The notes: a model not told the origin generated them from the letters alone. A stretch of DNA of 64,000 nt from Psychroflexus torquis ATCC 700755 (GCF_000153485.2 NC_018721.1:558001-622000), one strand, 5' to 3'. Shown: positions 27,007 through 36,301, counted from the first letter of the stretch. A program made the numbers and translations.

Positions 27007-29592
27007 TTATTGCTTGATCACTCTAAAGGTTTGAAGACTTCCTCCCACTTTTAAAGTCACTAAATAAACACCAGACTGCAGCTCTTTCATATCCACTTGT
27101 GGATTTGAAACTTTTGGTGCAGTTTCAACTACCATCTGTCCTAACATATTGTATACCTTTATGTTATCAACAGTAGATGCTGTTGAAATAGAAAGTATAT
27201 CATTTACAGGGTTTGGATAGAAAGTAAAGTCTGTAGAGTCAAAACTAGTGTTAGATACAGTACCTACGTCTAGCGTATACTCTTCAGCTTGGCCATAAAA
27301 AGTGCCTAAACAAGGATCTAAATAACCAGTTGTTCCGAAAAGCTTTTTAACTCTCATTCTAGTTTGTCCTACTACAGCACCTACAGGTACTTCAAGTGTT
27401 TGAGTAGCTTGTTGACCATCCTCACCAGTAGAACCTGTGATGGTTGTTGTAATTTCATAAACTTCATCAGCATCAAAAACATCGTTTTGATTCCAGTCAA
27501 TAAATACTGCAAATCTGTTTTCAAAACTACCACCAGCCGTATTCCCTTCGAGTATAATTTCGTAAGACTCTCCAGCTGAAACTTGTCCAACTACACTTGT
27601 AAAGTCTTCATGAGCAGGAGTACCGTCTACTGTTGCATCCGTTCTATTTGTAAAACCTGCAAATTCAACATTGGTAATAGGCTCAACATTCGCTGAAAAC
27701 TCTAAAGGTCCACAATATGGAGCTGGGAATTCAATAAAATCTTCATCATTCAATTCTACTAAAGCTCCTCCAGAGGCTAAAGATACCCAAAGACCAAAAG
27801 CAGGACCATCCTGATTAGCACCAGGATCTAAAAATCCACTTGCAAAAACAGTAACAGCCGCATCTGCTAAACCTAATTCAGCTAAATAAGCTTGGTAGCC
27901 AGCAACTTTTGTAGAACCGTCTGCAGTAAATATATCAATCAGATAATCGTCTGTTGGTAATTCTAGATAGCCTTGGAATTCTGTATAGCTGATATCATCA
28001 ACTAAAATACCTCCACCATCTTGGTTAACGACATCTACAGTAGGTGCATCTGGAGAACCATGATGTACTAAAACATCTGTATTTCCAGCCACAGCCGCAG
28101 CTTCTCTTGCACCTGCAAATACTTCTAAACTAATTGATGAATCCAAAGTACCAGAGGCCACTGCAATATAAGTTTCATCTGCAACCAAAGTAGTGCTTAC
28201 ATTAAATATGCTTTCAGAAACATCTAAACTGGTTCCCGGAGCAATATCGATAGTGAGTGGTGTGTTTGCGGGAGCATCTATAAAAGGAGTAGCCGTTCTA
28301 AACGTAAAATCATCTAGAAATAAATCTCCATTTAAGTAGACATCTACGACTTCCACAGCAGGATCTGGAGAATTATGAACCACTTGTAATCGCGCTAAAG
28401 GAAGAGTAACATTAATAGAATAATCTTCGGCTTGGCCATAACTAGATCCTATACAAGGGTTTAGATAATTAGTTACGCCAAAAATCTTTTTAACTCGCAT
28501 ACGAGTTTTACCAGGTAAAGCATCAATAGGAACAGCAATATCTTGGATAGCTTGTTGACCATCATTACCATCAGAATCTGAAATAGTTTCTAAAATTTCA
28601 TAAACTTCGCCATCATCGTCTAAAACATCGTTTTGATTCCAGTCAACAAAAACGGCAAATCTATCGGTAAAAGCACCATCTGTATTCCCTTCTAGGGCAA
28701 TCTCAAACGATTCTCCAGCGAGTACATCACCACTAAGACTAGTAAAATCTTCGTGACCGGGAGTGCCATCTACTGTTCCATCAGTTCTATTTGAAATACC
28801 TGCAAACTCAACATTGGTCATTGGTTCTACTGCTGAACTAAACTCTAAAGGGCCACAGTAGGGAAGTGGAAAATCTAAAGGAGGTTGTCCTTCAATAACA
28901 AATGCAACACTACTAAATTCTAGTCCAATATCAGAAAAAGCTGTCCAAGTTATAAGACCTCCACCAAAATCGGTAGGAATTATCAAATGAGCTTCGTTAA
29001 CACCTGCAGCTCCTGCTCCTGCTGAAAACCAGTTCCAACAGATAGGTCCATCAAAATTTGGTATATCAAGACTTGGAGCTACAACCAACCAATAATTTCC
29101 AGCTGGCAGTGAAAAATTAGAACCTAGGGCTTCTGCCACGTCTATTCTTATATCTAGTCCTGTTCCATTCTGAATAAATACAATAGCAGGACCTTCCGGA
29201 TTAATATTTACAAGTTCTAAAAGACCAGAACCCTCTTGACTAGGATCTCCTATAGGTAAATTTGTATCTGAATTGGCATATATATAAACATTTATGCCAG
29301 TAACATCCGCGATAAAATTTTCAGATTGATTAAAACCAAAAGCAGTAATAAAGGTGATATCATTTTCACTGGTCAATTCAAAGTCATCTGTTGAATAAAC
29401 ACCAGCGCCAGTGTTATTGACTGTAGAGACAATTCCAGCAGTCGCATCGGAGGGGCCTTGATCAAATAATACAGCCTTTTTAATTTCAGGAGCCGTTGCA
29501 GGCTGCGGCGATTCCATAGATAGTTTTTGTGCATTTGCAGAAAATGCAAAAACAAGACCTATCAAAGTCGCTAATAATTTAGTTGTTTTCAT
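27007..29592 (-). CDS. T9SS-secreted GEVED/DUF4397 protein, copy 1
   Basis: An 861-residue protein with a Sec signal peptide (about 1-21), a unique N-terminal beta domain (about 30-235), a first GEVED domain (about 245-400, starting PYCGPLEFSS and ending GQAEDYSINV), DUF4397-like repeats (about 405-625, LQVVHNSPDPAVEVVDVYLNG), a second GEVED domain (about 628-785) and a T9SS type A sorting tail (about 790-861, FYPNPVNDILSIS). It should be exported through the type IX system and attached to or released from the cell surface, possibly in adhesion or polymer binding; that role is inference. Its N-terminus differs from copies 2 and 3. Confidence 0.9.
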   Translation of the reverse strand: MKTTKLLATLIGLVFAFSANAQKLSMESPQPATAPEIKKAVLFDQGPSDATAGIVSTVNNTGAGVYSTDDFELTSENDITFITAFGFNQSENFIADVTGINVYIYANSDTNLPIGDPSQEGSGLLELVNINPEGPAIVFIQNGTGLDIRIDVAEALGSNFSLPAGNYWLVVAPSLDIPNFDGPICWNWFSAGAGAAGVNEAHLIIPTDFGGGLITWTAFSDIGLEFSSVAFVIEGQPPLDFPLPYCGPLEFSSAVEPMTNVEFAGISNRTDGTVDGTPGHEDFTSLSGDVLAGESFEIALEGNTDGAFTDRFAVFVDWNQNDVLDDDGEVYEILETISDSDGNDGQQAIQDIAVPIDALPGKTRMRVKKIFGVTNYLNPCIGSSYGQAEDYSINVTLPLARLQVVHNSPDPAVEVVDVYLNGDLFLDDFTFRTATPFIDAPANTPLTIDIAPGTSLDVSESIFNVSTTLVADETYIAVASGTLDSSISLEVFAGAREAAAVAGNTDVLVHHGSPDAPTVDVVNQDGGGILVDDISYTEFQGYLELPTDDYLIDIFTADGSTKVAGYQAYLAELGLADAAVTVFASGFLDPGANQDGPAFGLWVSLASGGALVELNDEDFIEFPAPYCGPLEFSANVEPITNVEFAGFTNRTDATVDGTPAHEDFTSVVGQVSAGESYEIILEGNTAGGSFENRFAVFIDWNQNDVFDADEVYEITTTITGSTGEDGQQATQTLEVPVGAVVGQTRMRVKKLFGTTGYLDPCLGTFYGQAEEYTLDVGTVSNTSFDSTDFTFYPNPVNDILSISTASTVDNIKVYNMLGQMVVETAPKVSNPQVDMKELQSGVYLVTLKVGGSLQTFRVIKQ

Positions 29593-29610
29593 AATTTTTA
29601 GATTTAATTA

Positions 29611-29618
29611 CAAATATA
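29611..29618 (-). promoter_or_regulatory. -7 promoter box of GEVED copy 1
   Basis: The minus-strand octamer TATATTTG matches TAnnTTTG and lies 18 nt before the ATG. At the same position copies 2 and 3 read TACATTGG and TACATTAG, each with one departure from the core. Confidence 0.5.
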
Positions 29619-29762
29619 GTTAATGTTTAAATAAAATATTTTGCGCCTAATACTTTATTTAACATCAAATTGGTAAATGTTTTTAATCAAAACAACAATT
29701 AAATGAGCGGTCTTCTGCTCCAATATTCATCAAATTTTAAAAGTTATTTGTTTGAAAATTAG

Positions 29763-30067
29763 CTAGTCTTCCATAGCTTCCATAATCTCTTGGCTTATAC
29801 CAATTTAGTATTCCAATGTCGGATAAAATAAGTTTCTTTTTCACTTATTAATCGTCATAAAATAGAACCGTAACTAGTGCTATGCTTATATTTTTTTCCT
29901 CAACTAAGTAAAAAATAATTCTAATTTTTAATACAACATTTAAAAACCAAATTGGTATTACACCCATATTGATAAGCCTTCGTGATGATACAAGTTTTAT
30001 GAAGTTGCTTTTTTAGTGAGATCAGAAAATAAAGTCAGTGTGCAATCCGCACATTCCAAAGCCATTG
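29763..30067 (-). pseudogene. Remnant of the fabI 3' end, interrupted by a MITE
   Basis: About 142 bp in two blocks match the last 143 bp of the intact fabI at 36350-36492, from the codons for ALECADY to the TAG stop (29765-29763). It has lost one base against fabI after the CACCCATATTG stretch and is split by the 160-bp element at 29798-29957. It cannot encode a functional enoreductase fragment. It is a by-product of the duplication that made the GEVED array. The stretch between it and the promoter box at 29611-29618 shows nothing I can name. Confidence 0.85.
29798..29957. mobile_element. MITE-like element, copy 2, inside the fabI remnant
   Basis: A 160-bp non-coding insertion with terminal inverted repeats: the left end TACCAATTTAGTATTCCAAT and the complemented right end TACCAATTTGGTTTTTAAAT agree at about 17 of the first 21 positions. 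It is flanked by TTA on both sides (29795-29797, 29958-29960), and the uninterrupted sequence GGCTTACACCC survives in fabI, so TTA is a target duplication. The core CCGTAACTAGTGCTATGC (29868-29885) matches 15 of 18 positions of the copy-1 core. No transposase is encoded. Confidence 0.75.
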
Positions 30068-30300
30068 GGCGTTTTCAAATTTGGTAAGTTTCTGTAAAAT
30101 CCATCTTTTCAACTATATCAATCCAGTGAAATTTCTGGAAAACCCAGAAAAGGATTGGATAATTGACAAAGCACAAAATGAGCAACTATCATTTATTTGG
30201 CAACTTGTGTTTGGAAAAACAAAGACCTTAAAACAATACTAATTATAGAGATGAAAAATAAAATCAATCCGTTTTGTTTTTTATCGAATATCACTGACTG
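30068..30300. repeat. 233-bp duplicated spacer, copy A
   Basis: This stretch is nearly identical to 33281-33513 and the same length. It runs from the break in fabI similarity to the hairpin of GEVED copy 2. It includes a hairpin-like core (AATTTCTGG, AAAA, CCCAGAAA). A minus-strand frame ends DKKQNGLILFFIS...TQVAK before a TAA but has no ATG here. Its origin is unknown. Confidence 0.8.
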
Positions 30301-30309
30301 CAAATAAAA

Positions 30310-30334
30310 AATCCCGAAGCAAAGCTCCGGGATT
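30310..30334 (-). terminator. Terminator of GEVED copy 2
   Basis: Same 11-bp stem as at 26959-26983, with AATCCCGGAGC and GCTTCGGGATT on the minus strand, followed by a T-run, 23 bp after the stop codon. Confidence 0.9.
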
Positions 30335-30357
30335 CATTATTTATAATCATCAGTGAT

Positions 30358-32952
30358 TTATTGCTTGATCACTCTAAAGGTTTGAAGACTTCCTTCAACT
30401 TCTAAAGTAACTAAATAAACACCTGACTGCAGCTCATTCATATCCACTTGTGGATTTGAAACTTTTGGTGCAGTTTCAACTACCATCTGTCCTAACATAT
30501 TGTATACCTTTATGTTATCAACAGTAGATGCTGTTGAAATAGAAAGTATATCATTTACAGGGTTTGGATAGTAAGTAAAGTCTGTAGAGTCAAAACTAGT
30601 GTTAGATACAGTACCTACGTCTAGCGTATACTCTTCAGCTTGTCCATAAAGAGTACCTAAACAAGGATCTAAATAACCAGTTGATCCGAAAATCTTTTTA
30701 ACTCTCATTCTAGTTTGTCCATCTACAGCACCTACAGGTACTTCAAGTGTTTGAGTAGCTTGTTGACCATCCACACCAGTAGAACCTGTTATGGTTGTTG
30801 TAATTTCATAAACTTCATCAGCATCAAAAACATCGTTTTGATTCCAGTCAATAAATACTGCAAATCTGTTTTCAAAACTACCACCAGCCGTATTCCCTTC
30901 GAGTATAATTTCGTAAGACTCTCCAGCTGAAACTTGTCCAACTACACTTGTAAAGTCTTCATGAGCAGGAGTACCGTCTACTGTTGCATCCGTTCTATTT
31001 GTAAAACCTGCAAATTCAACATTGGTAATAGGCTCAACATTCGCTGAAAACTCTAAAGGTCCACAATATGGAGCTGGGAAAAGAATAAAATCTTCATCAT
31101 TCAATTCTACTAAAGCTCCACCAGAAGCTAAAGATACCCAAAGACCAAAAGCAGGACCATCCTGATTAGCACCAGGATCTAAAAATCCACTTGCAAAAAC
31201 AGTAACAGCCGCATCTGCTAAACCTAATTCAGCTAAATAAGCTTGGTAGCCGGCAACTTTTGTAGAACCGTCTGCAGTAGTTATATCAATCAGATAATCG
31301 TCTGTTGGTAATTCTAGATAACCAGCGAATTCTGGATAGCTGATATCATCAACTAAAATACCTCCACCATCTTGGTTAACGACATCTACAGTAGGCGCAT
31401 CTGGAGAACCATGATGTACTAAAACATCTGTATTTCCAGCCACAGCCGCAGCTTCTCTTGCACCTGCAAATACTTCTAAACTAATTGATGAATCCAAAGT
31501 ACCAGAGGCCACTGCGATATAAGTTTCATCGGCAACCAAAGTAGTACTTACGTTAAATATGCTTTCAGAAACATCTACACTGGTTCCTGGAGCAATATCG
31601 AAAGTAAGTGGTGTGTTTGCGGGAACATCTATAAAAGGAGTAGATGTTCTAAACGCAAAATCATCTAGTGCTAAAACTCCGTTTACGTAGACATCTACGA
31701 CTTCCACAGCAGGATCTGGAGAATTATGAACCACTTGTAATCGCGCTAAAGGAAGAGTAACATTAATAGAATAATCTTCTGTTTGGCCAAAACCAGTTCC
31801 TAAACAAGGGTCTAAATAACTAGTTGTTCCGAAAATCTTTTTAACTCGCATACGAGTCTTACCAGGTAAAGCATTAGCAGGTACAACAAGGGTTTGAACT
31901 GCTATTATATCATCATTACCATCAGAATCTGTGATGGTTTCTACGATTTGATAAACTTCACCATCATCGTCTAAAACATCGTTTTGATTCCAGTCAACAA
32001 AAACAGCAAATCTGTTGGTAAAACCAGCCGCAGTATTCGCTTGTAGTGCAATCTCATACGATTCTCCAGCGAGTACATCACCGCTAACACTAGTAAAATC
32101 TTCGTGAGCGGGAGTGCCATTTACTGCTCCATCAGTTCTATTTGAAATACCTGCAAAATCAACATTGGTCATTGGTTCTACTGCTGAAGTAAACTCTAAA
32201 GGGCCACAGTATGGAAGTGGGAAATCTAAACCAGATTCTCCTTCAATAACAAATGCAACACTACTAAATTCTAATCCAAGACCAGAAAAAGGTGTCCAAT
32301 CTGTGAAATCTCCACCAAATGCATTAGTAGGATCTATAAGGTGTGCGACACTATTTCCAAACACACCTGTACCAGCTGCTCTCCAATTCCATCTTGTAGC
32401 ATTACCAAAATCTGGAATATTTTGTGTAGGAGCAACAACTAGCCAATAATCTCCCTCTAGAAGTGTGAAAGAACCCCCACTCGCAGCTTCGATATCAACC
32501 TTTAGATCAAATCCTCCATCCCCTGAACTTATGATTTCTACAGCTGGACCGAACGGGTCAATATTCACTAATTCTAACAAGCCTGTTCCTGGTTGGGCAG
32601 GATCGCCGGCTGGAGAATTAGCACCTGAATCGGCATACACATAAACATTGATACCTGTAACTGTAGATTCAAATGAAAGATCTGAATTAAATCCATAAGC
32701 TGTTATAGACTGGATATTAAACTCAGCATCTAATGTAAAGTCATCAGTGGTATACACCCCAGCGCCTGTATTATTCACCACTGAAACTATACTTTCAAAA
32801 TTAGTTAAAGTTCCATCTGGGGACTGATCAAAAAGAACTGCTTTAGGAATTTCCGGCGCTACAGACTGTTTTAATGATTTGACTGAAAAATCTTGTGCAT
32901 TAAGTGTTAATGCAAATACAAGACTAAACACTGTCATTGTAATTCTAGTCAT
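30358..32952 (-). CDS. T9SS-secreted GEVED/DUF4397 protein, copy 2
   Basis: An 864-residue paralogue with the same order as copy 1: signal peptide (about 1-19), N-terminal beta domain, GEVED, DUF4397-like repeats, GEVED and T9SS sorting tail. It is a mosaic. Its first 200 or so residues are nearly the same as copy 3, while its second GEVED domain follows copy 1 (for example GGSFENRFAVF). Part of the DUF4397 region (VYVNGVLALDDFAFRTSTPF) is unlike both. The pattern suggests gene conversion after duplication. Function as for copy 1. Confidence 0.9.
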   Translation of the reverse strand: MTRITMTVFSLVFALTLNAQDFSVKSLKQSVAPEIPKAVLFDQSPDGTLTNFESIVSVVNNTGAGVYTTDDFTLDAEFNIQSITAYGFNSDLSFESTVTGINVYVYADSGANSPAGDPAQPGTGLLELVNIDPFGPAVEIISSGDGGFDLKVDIEAASGGSFTLLEGDYWLVVAPTQNIPDFGNATRWNWRAAGTGVFGNSVAHLIDPTNAFGGDFTDWTPFSGLGLEFSSVAFVIEGESGLDFPLPYCGPLEFTSAVEPMTNVDFAGISNRTDGAVNGTPAHEDFTSVSGDVLAGESYEIALQANTAAGFTNRFAVFVDWNQNDVLDDDGEVYQIVETITDSDGNDDIIAVQTLVVPANALPGKTRMRVKKIFGTTSYLDPCLGTGFGQTEDYSINVTLPLARLQVVHNSPDPAVEVVDVYVNGVLALDDFAFRTSTPFIDVPANTPLTFDIAPGTSVDVSESIFNVSTTLVADETYIAVASGTLDSSISLEVFAGAREAAAVAGNTDVLVHHGSPDAPTVDVVNQDGGGILVDDISYPEFAGYLELPTDDYLIDITTADGSTKVAGYQAYLAELGLADAAVTVFASGFLDPGANQDGPAFGLWVSLASGGALVELNDEDFILFPAPYCGPLEFSANVEPITNVEFAGFTNRTDATVDGTPAHEDFTSVVGQVSAGESYEIILEGNTAGGSFENRFAVFIDWNQNDVFDADEVYEITTTITGSTGVDGQQATQTLEVPVGAVDGQTRMRVKKIFGSTGYLDPCLGTLYGQAEEYTLDVGTVSNTSFDSTDFTYYPNPVNDILSISTASTVDNIKVYNMLGQMVVETAPKVSNPQVDMNELQSGVYLVTLEVEGSLQTFRVIKQ

Positions 32953-33035
32953 AATTTAAATTTTAAAATTGGGTGCCAATGTAGTTAATATTTGAATAAA
33001 AAATTAAGCTTCTGATATTTTTTTAGCTCAAAATT

Positions 33036-33087
33036 AATTAGCCTACTTTTATTAATGTTGTTATAATTTAATAAAAGTAGGCTAATT
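33036..33087. repeat. Perfect 20-bp inverted repeat before GEVED copy 2
   Basis: The arms AATTAGCCTACTTTTATTAA (33036-33055) and its exact complement (33068-33087) enclose a 12-nt loop. It sits next to a second hairpin at 33091-33112, in the leader-side spacer of GEVED copy 2. The equivalent place before copy 3 has only a degenerate version. It could be a backup terminator or an insertion scar. Confidence 0.8.
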
Positions 33088-33090
33088 AAA

Positions 33091-33112
33091 AAACCCTCTA
33101 AATAGAGGGTTT
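33091..33112 (-). terminator. Duplicated fabI terminator before GEVED copy 2
   Basis: AAACCCTCTA (33091-33100) pairs with TAGAGGGTTT (33103-33112). It corresponds to the intact fabI terminator at 36302-36325 and follows the fabI remnant, so it was copied along with the fabI tail. Confidence 0.75.
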
Positions 33113-33137
33113 AAAAAGTTATTTGTTTGAAAATTAA

Positions 33138-33280
33138 CTAATCTTCCATAGCTTCCGTAATCTCTTGACTTACACCCGTATGACTAAAGCCTCTGTCATG
33201 ATACAGGTTTTGGAGAGTTGCTTTTTTAGTGAGATCAGAAAATAAAGTCGGCGTGTAATCTGCACATTCCAAAGCCATTG
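33138..33280 (-). pseudogene. Remnant of the fabI 3' end, uninterrupted
   Basis: 143 bp that match the fabI 3' end (36350-36492). It still reads in frame for 47 codons on the minus strand from ATG 33278 (MALECADYTPTLFSDLTKK...) to TAG at 33140-33138, with several substitutions relative to fabI. It lacks the Rossmann fold and active site. It supplies one of two empty sites for the MITE at 29798. Confidence 0.85.
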
Positions 33281-33513
33281 GGCGTTTTCAAATTTGGTAA
33301 GTTTCTGTAAAATCCATCTTTTCAACTATATCAATCCAGTGAAATTTCTGGAAAACCTAGAAAAGGATTGGATAATTAACAAAGCACAAAAGGAATAACT
33401 ATCATTTATTTGGTAACCTGTGTTTGGAAAAACGAAGACCTTAAAACAATACTAATCATAGAGATAAAAAACAAAATCAACCCGTTTTGTTTTTTATCGG
33501 ACATTAATCACTG
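33281..33513. repeat. 233-bp duplicated spacer, copy B
   Basis: The counterpart of 30068-30300. Here the minus strand carries a complete 32-codon frame from ATG 33504 to TAA 33406 (MSDKKQNGLILFF...), a hydrophobic peptide. Four of seven codon differences from copy A are silent, which is only weak evidence for coding. I list it as a repeat, not a gene. Confidence 0.75.
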
Positions 33514-33522
33514 CAAATAAAA

Positions 33523-33547
33523 AATCCCGAAGCAAAGCTCCGGGATT
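33523..33547 (-). terminator. Terminator of GEVED copy 3
   Basis: Third instance of the AATCCCGGAGC/GCTTCGGGATT hairpin on the minus strand, with a T-run, 23 bp after the stop codon. Confidence 0.9.
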
Positions 33548-33570
33548 CATTATTCATAATCATTAGTGAT

Positions 33571-36159
33571 TTATTGCTTAATCACTCTAAAGGTTTGAAG
33601 ACTTCCTTCAACTTCTAAAGTAACTAAATAAACACCTGACTGCAGCTCATTCATATCCACTTGTGGATTTGAAACTTTTGGTGCAGTTTCAACTACCATC
33701 TGTCCTAACATATTGTATACCTTTATGTTATCAACAGTAGATGCTGTTGAAATAGAAAGTATATCATTTACAGGATTTGGATAGAAAGTAAAGTCTGTAG
33801 AGTCAAAACTAGTGTTAGATACAGTACCTACGTCTAGCGTATACTCTTCAGCTTGGCCATAAAAAGCGCCTAAACAAGGATCTAAATAACCAGTTGTTCC
33901 GAAAAGCTTTTTAACTCTCATTCTAGTTTGTCCTACTACAGCACCTACAGGTACTTCAAGTGTTTGAGTAGCTTGTTGACCATCCTCACCAGTAGAAGCT
34001 GTTATGGTTGTTGTAATTTCATAAACTTCATCAGCATCAAAAACATCGTTTTGATTCCAGTCAATAAATACTGCAAAACTGTTGGTAAAATTACCAGCCG
34101 TATTCCCTTCGAGTATAATTTCGTAAGACTCTCCAGCTGAAACTTGTCCAACTACACTTGTAAAGTCTTCATGAGCAGGAGAACCATCTTGTGTTGCATC
34201 AGTTCTGTTTGCAAAACCTGCAAATTCAACATTGGTCATTGGTTCTACTACAGTATACTCTATAGGTCCACAATATGGAGATGGGAATTCAATAAAATCT
34301 TCATCATTCAATTCTACTAAAGCTCCACCAGTAGCTAAAGATACCCAAAGACCAAAAGCAGGACCATCCCCATTAGAAGCAGGATCTAAGAAACCACTTG
34401 CAAAGACAGTAACGGCCGCATCTGCTAAACCTAATTCAGTAAAATAAGCCTGGTAGCCAGCAACTGTTATAGAATTATCTGCAGTTGTTATATCTATAAG
34501 ATAGTTAGCTGTTGGCAATTCTAAATAGCCTTGGAATTCTGGATAGCTGATATCATCAACTAAAATACCTCCACCATCTTGGTTCACTGCATCTACAGTA
34601 GGAGCATCTGGAGAACCATGATGCACTAAAACATCTGTATTTCCAGCCACAGCCGCAGCTTCTCTTGCACCTTCAAATACTTCTAAACTAATTGATGAAT
34701 CCAAAGTACCAGAGGCCACTGCGATATAAGTTTCATCGGCAGTTAAAGTAGGGCTAACAGTAAATATACTTTCAGAAACATCTACACTAGTTCCTGGTGC
34801 AATATCGATAGTAAGTGGGGTGTTTGCGGGAGCATCTATAAAAGGAGTAGCCGTTCTAAACGTAAAATCATCTAGAAATAAATCTCCATTTAAGTAGACA
34901 TCTACGACTTCCACAGCAGGATCTGGAGAATTATGAACCACTTGTAATCGCGCTAAAGGAAGAGTAACATTGATAGAATAATCTTCTGCTTGACCAAAAC
35001 CAGTTCCTAAACAAGGGTCTAAATAATCATTTGTGCCAAAAAGCTTTTTAACTCGCATACGAGTCTTACCAGCTAAAGCATCAGCAGGTACAGTAATATC
35101 TTGGATAGCTTGTTGACCATCATCACCATCAGAACCTACAATGGTTTGTGTGATTTCATAAACTTCACTATCATCGTCTAAAACATCGTTTTGATTCCAG
35201 TCAACAAAAACAGCAAATCTGTTGGTAAATCCACCATCTGTATTTCCTTCTAGTGCAATCTCATACGATTCTCCAGCGAGTACATCACCACTAAGACTAG
35301 TAAAATCTTCGTGAGCGGAAGTGCCATTTACTGTTCCATCAGTTCTATTTGAAATACCTGCAAATTCAACATTGGTCAATGGTTCTACTGTACTAAAATC
35401 TAAAGGGCCACAGTAAGGCGCTGGAAAATCTAAAGCAGATTCTCCTTCAATAATGAATGCAGTACTTTCATATTCAGTTATACCAAGATCAGAATAAGGT
35501 GTCCAAACTGTGAAATTTCCACCAAATGCATTAGTAGGATCTATAAGGTGTGCGACACTATTTCCAAATACACCTGTACCAGCTGCTCTCCAATTCCATC
35601 TTGTAGCATTACCAAAATCTGGAATATTTTGTGTAGGAGCAACAACTAGCCAATAATCTCCCTCTGGAAGTGTGAAAGAACCCCCACTCGCAGCTTCGAT
35701 ATCAACCTTTAGATCAAATCCTCCATCCCCTGAACTTATGATTTCTACAGCTGGACCGAACGGGTCAATATTCACTAATTCTAACAAGCCTGTTCCTGGT
35801 TGGGCAGGATCGCCGGCTGGAGAATTAGCACCTGAATCGGCATACACATAAACATTGATACCTGTAACTGAAGATTCAAATGTTTGATCTGAGTTAAATC
35901 CATAAGCTGTTATAGACTGGATATTAAACTCAGCATCTAATGTAAAGTCATCAGTGACATACACCCCAGCGCCTGTATTATTCACCACTGAAACTACACT
36001 TTCAAAATTAGTTAAAGTTCCATCTGGCGACTGATCAAAAAGAACTGCTTTAGGAATTTCCGGCGCTACGGACTGTTTTGTTGATTTGACTGAAAAATCT
36101 TGTGCATTAAGTGCTAATGCAAATACAAGACTAAACACTGTCATTGTAATTCTTTTCAT
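33571..36159 (-). CDS. T9SS-secreted GEVED/DUF4397 protein, copy 3
   Basis: An 862-residue paralogue next to the intact fabI, so probably in the ancestral position of the array. It has a signal peptide (about 1-19), an N-terminal beta domain nearly identical to copy 2, a first GEVED domain (about 243-398), DUF4397-like repeats, a second GEVED domain (about 628-785) and the shared T9SS tail. Its second GEVED domain is the most divergent of the three (PYCGPIEYTVVEPMTNVEF). The -7 box is TACATTAG, one base off consensus. Confidence 0.9.
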   Translation of the reverse strand: MKRITMTVFSLVFALALNAQDFSVKSTKQSVAPEIPKAVLFDQSPDGTLTNFESVVSVVNNTGAGVYVTDDFTLDAEFNIQSITAYGFNSDQTFESSVTGINVYVYADSGANSPAGDPAQPGTGLLELVNIDPFGPAVEIISSGDGGFDLKVDIEAASGGSFTLPEGDYWLVVAPTQNIPDFGNATRWNWRAAGTGVFGNSVAHLIDPTNAFGGNFTVWTPYSDLGITEYESTAFIIEGESALDFPAPYCGPLDFSTVEPLTNVEFAGISNRTDGTVNGTSAHEDFTSLSGDVLAGESYEIALEGNTDGGFTNRFAVFVDWNQNDVLDDDSEVYEITQTIVGSDGDDGQQAIQDITVPADALAGKTRMRVKKLFGTNDYLDPCLGTGFGQAEDYSINVTLPLARLQVVHNSPDPAVEVVDVYLNGDLFLDDFTFRTATPFIDAPANTPLTIDIAPGTSVDVSESIFTVSPTLTADETYIAVASGTLDSSISLEVFEGAREAAAVAGNTDVLVHHGSPDAPTVDAVNQDGGGILVDDISYPEFQGYLELPTANYLIDITTADNSITVAGYQAYFTELGLADAAVTVFASGFLDPASNGDGPAFGLWVSLATGGALVELNDEDFIEFPSPYCGPIEYTVVEPMTNVEFAGFANRTDATQDGSPAHEDFTSVVGQVSAGESYEIILEGNTAGNFTNSFAVFIDWNQNDVFDADEVYEITTTITASTGEDGQQATQTLEVPVGAVVGQTRMRVKKLFGTTGYLDPCLGAFYGQAEEYTLDVGTVSNTSFDSTDFTFYPNPVNDILSISTASTVDNIKVYNMLGQMVVETAPKVSNPQVDMNELQSGVYLVTLEVEGSLQTFRVIKQ

Positions 36160-36301
36160 AATTTAAAGTTTTAAGTTCAGCACTAATGTAGTTAATATTT
36201 GAATAAAAAAATAAGCTTCTGATATTTTTTTTAACTAAAAATTAGTTAATAACACCTTTTTTAATAATGTTGTTATAATTTTATAAGAGTCAACTAATGA
36301 A

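Noticed and set aside
27364..34140. Antisense open frames of about 70 codons at equivalent places in the three GEVED genes (27364, 30715 and 33928)
   Set aside because: They recur only because the sense sequence of the second GEVED domain is conserved; they show no start context or independent features.
27007..36159. The GEVED array as an assembly artefact
   Set aside because: The three copies differ throughout, have different spacers and one carries an extra element, so they are real separate loci.
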